Shown here piece by piece: positions 7,755 to 14,739 of a stretch of DNA of 40,018 nt. Made by a program: the position numbers and the translations under genes. Below the pieces are notes generated by a model. The model did no database searches. It worked only from the letters and a program-made list of their open reading frames with translations, and was not told where the DNA came from. Source of the stretch: DASYCK01 sp036500205 (GTDB taxonomy: Bacteria > Myxococcota_A > Polyangia > Fen-1088); contig DASYCK010000149.1 of the NCBI GenBank assembly GCA_036500205.1, positions 1-40,018 on the forward strand, in the 5' to 3' direction. Each line of letters begins with the position of its first letter. Within the stretch, counting starts at the first letter, position 1.

Positions 7755-9425
7755 GTGAGCCAGCCACTCCAACCGCCGATTCAATTCGGCAAATACACGC
7801 TCTACGAGCGCATTGGACGCGGCGGCATGGCCGACGTGTTCAAGGGGCGTATTCAGGGGCCTGGTGGCTTCGAGCGGGTGTTCGTGGTCAAGCGGATCCT
7901 GCCGCACCTGTCGGACGATCCGGCGTTCATCAACATGTTCGTCGACGAGGCGAAGCTGTCGGCCCGCCTCAACCATCCGAACATCGTCCAGATCTTCGAG
8001 CTGGGTTCGGTCGAGGGGGAATATTTCATCTCGATGGAGTACATCGCGGGACACGATCTCGCCGAGACGATGCGCGCCATCTGGAAGAAGTCGGGCGCGC
8101 CGCGCGTCGACATGGTGGCGTACGTGGGGCGCGAGATGTGTCGCGCGCTCAGCTACGCGCACGGGCTGACCGACGATCGGGGCCAGCCGCTCGGCATGAT
8201 CCACCGCGACGTCTCGCCGTCGAACGTGATGCTGTCGTACGAGGGGGCCGTGAAGCTGCTCGACTTCGGCATCGCCAAGGCGCTGGGCGATACGCAGGAG
8301 ACCACGAAGAGCGGAACGCTGAAGGGCAAGTACGCGTACATGGCGCCCGAGCAGACCGAGGGTGACAACGTCGATCATCGCATCGACATCTTCGCCGCGG
8401 GCATCGTGCTGCACGAAGTGCTGACGGGGCGGCGGCTGTTCAAGGGCGCGAACGACCTGCAGACGATCGAGCGGGTGCGGCGCTGCGACGTGCGCCCCCC
8501 GTCGCAGCTGAATCCCGCCTGCCCGCCCGAGCTGGACGCCATCTTGTTGAAGGCGCTGTCGCGGGAGCGCGACGATCGCTATCAGGACGCCAGCGAGATG
8601 GCCGATGATCTGGACGAGATCGTGCACCGGTCGCACTTCACGCCGGCGAACCTGGGCTCGATCCTGCGCGACAACTTCGCTGGCGACAGCGGAACGGGCG
8701 CCTACCCGGCCGCCTACCCGCCCGGACGGTCGACGCACACGAGCGTGCCCACGGTGTCGTCGGGCTCCGCATCTGGCGTGCGCTCGGGGACTGTTCCCCC
8801 GATTGCGATCTCGCAGCCGCGTGCCACGGGACGGCGACCGGCGGTGAGCGGCGAGGACCTGGCCGCGGCGGGGACGGTGCTGGCGCGCCCGGTCTGGAAG
8901 CGCGGATCATTCTGGGCGGTGGCCGTGCTATGCGTCGGCGGCGTGGGCCTGGGTGTCGCCAAAGGGGTCGTGCCGCACGGCCTGGCGACGTCGTCGTCCG
9001 AGGAGTTGACCGTGCCCGGCGCGATGCCCGCGGCGGCCGCCGCGATGAAGAAGGTCAAGCTGACGCCCGTGCTGGTGCAGAGCGAGCCGGAGGGGGCCGA
9101 GGTGTACGTGGCGGGCAAGCTCGAAGCGGTCGGCACGACGCCGATCTGGTTGAACCTGGAAGTGAACAAGCAGGAGCCCGTGCGGGTGATGATTCGCAAG
9201 TCGGGCTATCAGGACAAGGCGGTCGCCATCGAAGGCGATCATCCCTCGACCGCCCAGCTGATCGAGACCGTAGCCAGCCCGACGACGGCGATGCCGGCGG
9301 CGGCCGGGGGCGGGGCCGACGACGAGAAGGCGGCCGTGGCGCGCCGTTTCATGGCCCGGCGCCGGATCGTGATCAAGAAGAAGACCCCGGACGCCCCCGA
9401 GGCCGTCCAGGTCGAATCGCCGTAG
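7755..9425 (+). CDS. Transmembrane Ser/Thr protein kinase with PEGA domain
   Basis: 556 residues from a GTG. Residues about 13-290 are a Hanks-type kinase: Gly-rich loop IGRGGMADV, catalytic Lys46 (VVKRIL), catalytic loop HRDVSPSNV (Asp152), DFG at 170-172 and the activation-loop region GTLKGKYAYMAPEQ. All key residues are present, so it should be active. A Ser/Gly/Arg-rich juxtamembrane stretch follows, then one membrane helix (about 385-402) and a PEGA domain (LVQSEPEGAEVYVAGK...GTTPIWLNLE) outside the cytoplasmic membrane. The tail is basic and Pro-rich. PEGA domains are thought to bind surface-layer or wall components. The caspase-like gene begins 104 bases downstream on the same strand, so kinase and protease probably work in one envelope-sensing pathway (inference). 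Its kinase half closely resembles the second kinase at 35767-37848. Confidence 0.95.
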   Translation: MSQPLQPPIQFGKYTLYERIGRGGMADVFKGRIQGPGGFERVFVVKRILPHLSDDPAFINMFVDEAKLSARLNHPNIVQIFELGSVEGEYFISMEYIAGHDLAETMRAIWKKSGAPRVDMVAYVGREMCRALSYAHGLTDDRGQPLGMIHRDVSPSNVMLSYEGAVKLLDFGIAKALGDTQETTKSGTLKGKYAYMAPEQTEGDNVDHRIDIFAAGIVLHEVLTGRRLFKGANDLQTIERVRRCDVRPPSQLNPACPPELDAILLKALSRERDDRYQDASEMADDLDEIVHRSHFTPANLGSILRDNFAGDSGTGAYPAAYPPGRSTHTSVPTVSSGSASGVRSGTVPPIAISQPRATGRRPAVSGEDLAAAGTVLARPVWKRGSFWAVAVLCVGGVGLGVAKGVVPHGLATSSSEELTVPGAMPAAAAAMKKVKLTPVLVQSEPEGAEVYVAGKLEAVGTTPIWLNLEVNKQEPVRVMIRKSGYQDKAVAIEGDHPSTAQLIETVASPTTAMPAAAGGGADDEKAAVARRFMARRRIVIKKKTPDAPEAVQVESP

Positions 9426-9529
9426 CGGCCGCGCGCGCCGGAGCGGCACCCGAAGTTCTGGCTTCCGAGATTCTGGCTCCCGATCCTCCCGAGGATTTCG
9501 AGTTGCGTGTTTACGGACGGGGGAACGGA
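9426..9529 (+). other. Kinase-caspase gap with an imperfect 15-16 base direct repeat
   Basis: The gap holds two near-identical neighbouring units, TTCTGGCTTCCGA and TTCTGGCTCCCGA, at about 9455-9482. No terminator hairpin is seen, so transcription from the kinase may read through. The ribosome site for 9530 is weak (GGGGGAACGGA). Confidence 0.35.
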
Positions 9530-11233
9530 ATGAACGACGGATATCGAAGGTGGTTTGGCGCGCTCGCGCTGCTCTCGTCGCTGGGGTGGCCATCCGGCGC
9601 GAAGGCGGCCGACCCGTCGCCCACGACGACGGCGGCGCCATCGCTGGCGGTGGTGGTGGGGACGAATCAGGGCGGGCCCGGTCAGACCGAGCTCCGCTTC
9701 GCCGAAGACGACGCCCGCGCCGTGGCCACGGTGCTGGGGACCCTGGGGCGGTACCAGCCGGCGAACGTGCAGCTGCTGCTGCGCCCGTCGCTGAAGACGG
9801 TCGAGCAGGCGCTGGACGGCCTGGCGGCGCGGGCCCAGGAGGCGAAGCGCCAGGGGGAACAGGTGCAGGTCCTGTTCTATTACTCGGGCCACGCGCGGGC
9901 CAGCGCCCTGAACCTGGGCGACGAGGAGTTTCCGCTCGGGGATCTGCGGGCGCGCCTGCTGTCGTTGCCGGCCACCGTCACGGTCGTGCTGCTCGACGCC
10001 TGTCAAAGCGGCGCCATCTCCCGCGTGAAGGGGGCCGAGCCGACGGCCGATTTCTCGTACAACTCGGTCAGTCGCCTCGACAACGCGGGGATCGCGGTGA
10101 TGGCATCGTCGACGGGGACGGAGCTCAGTCAGGAATCGGAGACGTTGCGGTCGTCGTTCTTCACGCACCACCTGCTGGTGGGGCTGCGGGGCGCCGGGGA
10201 CACGGACGGCGACGGTCGGGTCACCCTGGGCGAGGCGTATCGCTACGCCTACAACCAGACCCTGGCGGCGACGGCGGCGACGGCCGTGGGCAGTCAGCAC
10301 GCGACCCTGGAGACGGGGTTGCGCGGCAAGGGGGAGGTGGTGCTGTCGTATCCCTCGGCGGCGAACGCGCGGATGGAGCTGCCGGCCACGCTGGGGGGCG
10401 AGCTGCTGGTGCGGCTCGAGCCGCCGGGCACGGTGATGGCGGAGATGCACAAGGCCCCCGGTCACCTGTTGCGCCTGGCGCTGTCGCCTGGCCGCTACGT
10501 GGCGATTCACCGCGAAGGGGGCCGGGTGCGTCGCTGCGAGCTCGCGCTCGCCGAGGGACAGACGGCGATCCTGAACGTCGCCGGCTGCGCCGACGTCGCG
10601 CCGGCTGTCGTCGCCGCCAAAGGGGGAGAGGGCGAGGTCCTGCCGCCCCGCGATCGGTGGATCTTCCTCGCGGCGATGGGGGGCGCGACGGCGCGCCACG
10701 ATCGCTTCGTCAGCCGCCTCGGTGACTTCGGGTTTCAAGATCAGGTCTACTTCGGGCTGCCGCGGTTCTCGCTGGCGGTGGCCCACGCCGTGCGGCGCCA
10801 CCTGGCGTTCGGGGTCGAGCTGGGCAGCCTCGACGAGCGCGTGTTTCGCCGGCAGTCGTCGACGACGCTGTCGGGCCAGGACGAGCGGTTCTGGTGGTCC
10901 ACCTACGCGCTCGGTCTGTTCGTCGAGAGCGACTATCCCTTGTGGCGCGACCACCTGATTCCGTACCTGCGCGGCGGCTTAGGGGTGACGTTCGCGCGCA
11001 CCAGCTACCAGGAGAGCGACGCGGACACGCACGCCGTCGTCAGCGACGCCACGACCTCGGATTTCGGGTACGTGCTGCGCGCCGCCGCCGGGGTCGCCGT
11101 CATGCCGTGGCGGCACTTCGGATTCTACGGCGAGGGGACCGCCACCTTCGCGCCGACGGTCGACAACTTGCTCGGCGACACCCACGACAGCGGCGGCTTC
11201 GGGGTGTTGCTGGGACTGCGAGGGGCCCTGTGA
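9530..11233 (+). CDS. Secreted caspase-family (C14) protease fused to a C-terminal beta-barrel-like domain
   Basis: 567 residues. The signal peptide (GALALLSSLGWPSGAKA) is followed by a C14 caspase/metacaspase domain: first strand SLAVVVGTNQGG, catalytic His121 in FYYSGHARA, catalytic Cys158 in VVLLDACQSG. An EF-hand-like loop DTDGDGRVTLGE (224-235), typical of bacterial caspases, suggests calcium control. A middle beta domain follows (about 270-370). Residues about 375-567 look like an outer-membrane barrel of 8 or more strands, with alternating aromatic/hydrophobic residues and a final strand GGFGVLLGLRGAL. The protease would thus be periplasmic or surface-exposed and held in the outer membrane. 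The stop codon overlaps the GTG of the next gene (GTGA), so the two are translationally coupled. Catalytic residues are seen; the barrel assignment is inference from pattern. Confidence 0.9.
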   Translation: MNDGYRRWFGALALLSSLGWPSGAKAADPSPTTTAAPSLAVVVGTNQGGPGQTELRFAEDDARAVATVLGTLGRYQPANVQLLLRPSLKTVEQALDGLAARAQEAKRQGEQVQVLFYYSGHARASALNLGDEEFPLGDLRARLLSLPATVTVVLLDACQSGAISRVKGAEPTADFSYNSVSRLDNAGIAVMASSTGTELSQESETLRSSFFTHHLLVGLRGAGDTDGDGRVTLGEAYRYAYNQTLAATAATAVGSQHATLETGLRGKGEVVLSYPSAANARMELPATLGGELLVRLEPPGTVMAEMHKAPGHLLRLALSPGRYVAIHREGGRVRRCELALAEGQTAILNVAGCADVAPAVVAAKGGEGEVLPPRDRWIFLAAMGGATARHDRFVSRLGDFGFQDQVYFGLPRFSLAVAHAVRRHLAFGVELGSLDERVFRRQSSTTLSGQDERFWWSTYALGLFVESDYPLWRDHLIPYLRGGLGVTFARTSYQESDADTHAVVSDATTSDFGYVLRAAAGVAVMPWRHFGFYGEGTATFAPTVDNLLGDTHDSGGFGVLLGLRGAL

Positions 11234-12384
11234 ATTCCAACGAGAGAGCCTGGAAGCGCGCGCTGCGGTCGGCGCGGTCGCTGCGACTGTTCCTGTTCGT
11301 CCTGGCGCTGCCGCTGCTGATGGCGGGCGAGTGCGAGGAGCCGCTGGTGAAGGACAGCGGCTTCGACCTGTGGTGCGGCGACATGCTGTGCGCCTGGGAG
11401 GTCGACGAGGGGGCGATCGCCAAGGTGCCGACCTGGAACGCCAGCGACCACGGCGTGGCGCTGGTGGCGGCCGAGACGCGGATCTCGCAGCTGCTGTCGT
11501 ACAGCAGCGACGATGTCAGCTGTCTTCACTTCAGCCTGCTGGCGAACGTGGACGCGGCGGCGACCGTGACCCTCGAGCTGGACTTCGGCGACCATGGCGG
11601 GACGCCCGACGTCACGCAGACACTCTCGACCGGCGCGTGGAGCCCGATCGACTACCACCTGGTGACGCCGACGTACTTTCAATCGGTGCGCGTGTCGCTG
11701 CGCAAGAGCGGAGCGGGGCAGGCGGTGCTGGCGCAGATCCAGGTGGCGAAGTCCTCCGGGTGCACGGGGGCGCCGCCTCAGGGTTCCCTCGGCCGGCCCG
11801 CGGGCGCGACGTGCGAATCGGCGAGCCAGTGCGCGGGCAGCTCCTGCCTGGCCCGTCAGCTCGCCACCGAGCTGATTCCCGATCCCAGCACGCCACGTGA
11901 CGTGTGCGCGTCGTGCGCGAGCGACGCCGATTGCGCGGCGGGCAGCGTGTGTGGTCTGACCTGGAGCCCGGCGTTCCTCGAGCCGTTCCCGGGCTGCGCG
12001 GCGCCCCCGGCCCTTTCGCTCGGTGAGCGCTGCTTGACCGGCGCGGCGTGCGCCACCGGCGTCTGCTGCGCGGGCGTCTGCTCCGCCTGCTGCGCCAGCG
12101 TCGGCCCGACCTGCGCGTCGAGCGACCTCTGCGCCGAGCGGCCGCGCGACGGCAACGGTTCGCCGCTGCGCGCGGCCTTTCAGTGCGGACCGGGCGCCTC
12201 CCACGGCGCCGGGCAGACCGCCTGCCTGGGCGACACCGATTGCGCGAGCGGCCACTGCACGGGGGCGGCATCCCTGAGCGTGTGCGCCGCCGACGGCCGC
12301 CGTTGCGCCACGCCCGCCGATTGCCCCCACCCGGATCAAAACTCGTGCATCGCTCTCGGCGTCGCGGGTGGAAGATGCGACTAG
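11230..12384 (+). CDS. Cys-rich secreted protein, probable lipoprotein, unknown function
   Basis: 384 residues from a GTG that overlaps the caspase stop (GTGA). The basic n-region and hydrophobic core (LRLFLFVLALPLLMAGEC) suggest a lipoprotein or secreted protein. Residues about 35-180 form a carbohydrate-binding-like beta domain (VTLELDFGDHGG, IDYHLVTPTYFQSVRVSLRK). The C-terminal 200 residues hold a run of Cys-rich repeats (CESASQCAGSSC, CASDADCAAGSVC, CATGVCCAGVC, CLGDTDCASGHC, CATPADCPHPDQNSC). Such repeats are common in surface proteins of Myxococcota and resemble EGF/Dickkopf-like disulfide units. The coupling suggests it partners the caspase or presents a ligand. The ECF sigma gene starts 8 bases downstream. 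Confidence 0.8.
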   Translation: MNSNERAWKRALRSARSLRLFLFVLALPLLMAGECEEPLVKDSGFDLWCGDMLCAWEVDEGAIAKVPTWNASDHGVALVAAETRISQLLSYSSDDVSCLHFSLLANVDAAATVTLELDFGDHGGTPDVTQTLSTGAWSPIDYHLVTPTYFQSVRVSLRKSGAGQAVLAQIQVAKSSGCTGAPPQGSLGRPAGATCESASQCAGSSCLARQLATELIPDPSTPRDVCASCASDADCAAGSVCGLTWSPAFLEPFPGCAAPPALSLGERCLTGAACATGVCCAGVCSACCASVGPTCASSDLCAERPRDGNGSPLRAAFQCGPGASHGAGQTACLGDTDCASGHCTGAASLSVCAADGRRCATPADCPHPDQNSCIALGVAGGRCD

Positions 12385-12391
12385 ACCGCGC

Positions 12392-12886
12392 ATGGAGACC
12401 CTCGCTCGCTACGCCCCCGCGCTGTGCCGCAAGGCGCGCCGCATGCTGGGAAACGCGGCCGACGCCGAGGACGTCGTGCAGACGGTGTTCGCCGAGCTTG
12501 TCCAGCGCGGGCGGGTCGGCGCCGATCTGCCGTATCTCTTCCGGGCGGTCACCTCGCGCTGCCTCAACCTGGTCCGCGATCAGGGGAACCGGCGCCGGCT
12601 CATCGAGCGGCAGGCGCCCGCGCTGCGTGGGGCGGTGCGCGTCCGTTGCGACGACGAGGTCATCGGGACGGATCTCATGCTGAAGCTGGTCGATCGGCTG
12701 GACGCGGCGACGGCCGAGGTGCTCGTCTATCGCTACTTCGACGACCTGACCCAGGACGAGATCGCCGAGCTGCAAGACGTCAGTCGAAAGACGGTGGCGG
12801 CGCGGCTGGAGCGCGTCCGCCAGGCCGTTCACGCGCTCATCGGCGAACGGCGCGGCTCGGGTGGCGGCGCGACGGAGGGGGCATGA
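12392..12886 (+). CDS. ECF-type RNA polymerase sigma factor
   Basis: 164 residues from ATG 12392; a GTG at 12368, overlapping the previous gene, would add eight residues. Region 2 is seen in CRKARRMLGNAADAEDVVQ and LPYLFRAVTSRCLNLVRDQ. Region 4 is the helix-turn-helix of VLVYRYFDDLTQDEIAEL followed by VSRKTVAARLERVRQAV. There is no region 1 or 3, so it belongs to the extracytoplasmic-function class. Its stop overlaps the anti-sigma start (ATGA), the classic arrangement for a sigma factor held inactive by its coupled partner. It likely controls this operon and other envelope genes; the target promoter is unknown. Confidence 0.93.
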   Translation: METLARYAPALCRKARRMLGNAADAEDVVQTVFAELVQRGRVGADLPYLFRAVTSRCLNLVRDQGNRRRLIERQAPALRGAVRVRCDDEVIGTDLMLKLVDRLDAATAEVLVYRYFDDLTQDEIAELQDVSRKTVAARLERVRQAVHALIGERRGSGGGATEGA

Positions 12887-13602
12887 CCACGCCAGCCGAC
12901 TGCATCGGCGAGCCGGTGTCGTGGCTGCGCCTCGAACGCTACCGGCTGCGTGAGCTGCCGGCGGCGGTGGCGACGGAGGTCGAGGCGCACCTGGCGGCGT
13001 GTCCGGTGTGCGCGGCGTGCGCGACGGAGACGAATCAGCCGCTGACGTTCTCGGCGCCGGTGATCGCACCGGCGACGAGCCGCGGTGGAGACAGGGTGGG
13101 GGCGTGGTTCCGGACGCGCGCGGCGCGCGCGGTGGCGGGCCTGGCGTTCGCCGGAGTCGCCGCCGCGGTCGTTCTGGTCGCGCGCTCGATCGAGCGACCG
13201 GTGCCTGGCTCGGTGGCGCTCGGCGTGCGCGACACCTTGCCGGGAATCAAGGGGGGCGCCGCGGCGATCGAGCTGGTGCGGGAGCGACAGGGGGTGGTGG
13301 TGCAAGGGGCGGACACCTTCGGCGTCGACGATCGCTGGAAGGTCCTCGTCACCTGTCCCGGCGAGCGGGTGCTGTTCTGGGACGTGGTGGTTCGCGACGG
13401 TGCGCGGGCGGACTTCCCGCTCTCTCCCACGGCGCCGCTGGCCTGCGGTAATCACGTGCCGCTGCCCGGGGCGTTTCGCATCTCGGGCGGCGACGACACG
13501 CGGGTCTGCGTCGTCCTGTCGAGCGATCCCGTCGAGCGCGGGCGATTGACGGCGGCGACGCCTGGCGAGGACGTCTGCGTGACCGTGCACCCCGAAAAGT
13601 AG
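12883..13602 (+). CDS. Membrane anti-sigma factor with zinc-binding (ZAS) motif
   Basis: 239 residues. The cytoplasmic N-terminus has the Hx3Cx2C zinc motif HLAACPVC. One membrane helix follows (AVAGLAFAGVAAAVVLVA, about residues 83-100), then a C-terminal domain of about 135 residues outside the membrane, with VRERQGVVVQGADTFGVDDRW, VLVTCP, FPLSPTAPLACG and VCVVLSSDPV. ATGA overlap with the ECF gene supports sigma/anti-sigma pairing. In the usual scheme, a signal or cleavage on the outside frees the sigma factor. A secreted caspase in the same operon is an attractive candidate for the regulator or the target (inference only). Confidence 0.88.
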   Translation: MTTPADCIGEPVSWLRLERYRLRELPAAVATEVEAHLAACPVCAACATETNQPLTFSAPVIAPATSRGGDRVGAWFRTRAARAVAGLAFAGVAAAVVLVARSIERPVPGSVALGVRDTLPGIKGGAAAIELVRERQGVVVQGADTFGVDDRWKVLVTCPGERVLFWDVVVRDGARADFPLSPTAPLACGNHVPLPGAFRISGGDDTRVCVVLSSDPVERGRLTAATPGEDVCVTVHPEK

Positions 13603-13617
13603 AGGCCCCGGGCGCGC

Positions 13618-13645
13618 TTGCACGAGATCCGGATTTGAGTATCTT
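13618..13645 (+). promoter_or_regulatory. Promoter candidate for the DUF481 gene, possibly leaderless
   Basis: TTGCAC at 13618-13623, 16-base spacer, TATCTT at 13640-13645. Start of transcription is predicted within a base or two of the ATG at 13653, which has no ribosome site, so the mRNA may be leaderless. Confidence 0.45.
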
Positions 13646-13652
13646 CGCGCCC

Positions 13653-14612
13653 ATGCAAATTACGAAGATTGTTTCCCGACGGTGCGGATGGGGCATGGTG
13701 GTGGGACTGATGGCGTGGGCTGGTGGCGCGCGCGCGCAGAATGTCGCGGCGCCCGCATTCGAGTTTCAGAAGCCGCCCGAGAAGCCGGCCGTCGAGTGGA
13801 AGGTGCAGTCGAAGGGGGGCCTGCTGCTGACGTCGGGCAATTCGCAGACCGGCTCGGGGACCTTGGCGCTCGATGCCTCGCGCCTGTCGGGGCAGAACAA
13901 GCTGTCGTTGAATGGCGGCGTGGCCTACGGCCGCTCGCGGATCCTGACCGCCCTGCCCCCGACGGGGACGGAGACGACGGCGCTGGGGCGCGACACGCGC
14001 ACCACCACGAACCAATGGAAGACGAAAGGTCGGTACGATCGCTTCGTGACGCCGAACAACGCCGCCTACGCGGTGGCGCAGATCGGCGCCGACAAGATCG
14101 CCGGCAAGCAGCTGTACGGCGGCGGCCAGGTCGGGTACAGCCGGCAGCTCCTGAAGAACGAGCAGCACACCCTGGTGGCCGAGCTCGGCTACGACTTCTC
14201 GTACGAGAGCTACGTGCAGTCGCCGGGGAAGACCATCGACGGCGTGTCCATCCACTCGGCGCGGCTGTTCGTGGGCGAGCTGTTCTCGCTGACGAAGGAG
14301 ACCGGTTTTTCGGGGAGCTTCGAGGCGCTGTTCAACCTGAACAAGGAGAACGCCCTGAACGCGAACGATACGACAGGCAACTCGAAGGGCGTCGACGCGT
14401 TCAAGGACACGCGCCTGATCGGCAAGCTCGGCATCACCACGCTGCTGCGCAAGAGCCTGAGCATGGCCCTCGGCTTCACCATCAAGTACGACCAGAACCC
14501 CGCGCCGTTCCCGCTGCCGTCCGGCGCCGCCCCCTACGCGGCGGACTTCCTCCCCTTCGCCGACAAGGTCGACACGCTGACCGAAGCGACGCTGATCTAC
14601 ACGTTTCTGTAG
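13653..14612 (+). CDS. DUF481-family outer-membrane beta-barrel protein
   Basis: 319 residues from ATG 13653, which gives a clean signal peptide (basic SRRCGWG, core VVGLMAWAGGARA). A TTG at 13635 is possible but less fitting. The mature part has the DUF481 pattern: KGGLLLTSGNSQTGSGTLAL, then alternating strands such as QWKTKGRYDRFVT and YAVAQIGADKIAGKQLYGG, and a final strand ATLIYTFL ending in Phe-Leu. The family (E. coli YdiY-like) has no settled function; the location is the outer membrane. It follows the anti-sigma gene by 50 bases but has its own promoter candidate. Two tandem hairpins follow it. Confidence 0.88.
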   Translation: MQITKIVSRRCGWGMVVGLMAWAGGARAQNVAAPAFEFQKPPEKPAVEWKVQSKGGLLLTSGNSQTGSGTLALDASRLSGQNKLSLNGGVAYGRSRILTALPPTGTETTALGRDTRTTTNQWKTKGRYDRFVTPNNAAYAVAQIGADKIAGKQLYGGGQVGYSRQLLKNEQHTLVAELGYDFSYESYVQSPGKTIDGVSIHSARLFVGELFSLTKETGFSGSFEALFNLNKENALNANDTTGNSKGVDAFKDTRLIGKLGITTLLRKSLSMALGFTIKYDQNPAPFPLPSGAAPYAADFLPFADKVDTLTEATLIYTFL

Positions 14613-14618
14613 ATCAGC
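14591..14618 (+). terminator. Perfect 10-bp hairpin spanning the DUF481 stop codon
   Basis: GCTGATCTAC and GTAGATCAGC flank an 8-base loop, so the last codons and the TAG lie inside the stem-loop. No T run follows, but a second hairpin (14621-14639) comes at once. Confidence 0.5.
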
Positions 14619-14739
14619 GAAGGCGGGCTCAGCCCGCCTGAGAAAGTGCCCGTCGAGCAGCTCCGGACCCGGCTCTAGTCGTCCGGATCCGGTCTTGGGG
14701 GTCTCGTAGGGGGGACGAAGTCCCCCCTACGTGTCTTTA
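14619..14739 (-). repeat. Composite hairpin element, copy A (reads away from ino1)
   Basis: Read on the minus strand, the element starts at the TAA stop of ino1. Module 1 is CGTAGGGGGGAC / loop / GTCCCCCCTACG (14731-14705) followed by AGACCCCC. The middle segment has two GTCCGG/CCGGATCC-type blocks. Module 2 is the hairpin AGGCGGGCT-G-AGCCCGCCT (14639-14621). It aligns along its whole length, about 120 bases, with copy C at 24735-24860. It lies between convergent genes, so its hairpins could end transcription from both sides. No coding function seen. Confidence 0.75.
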
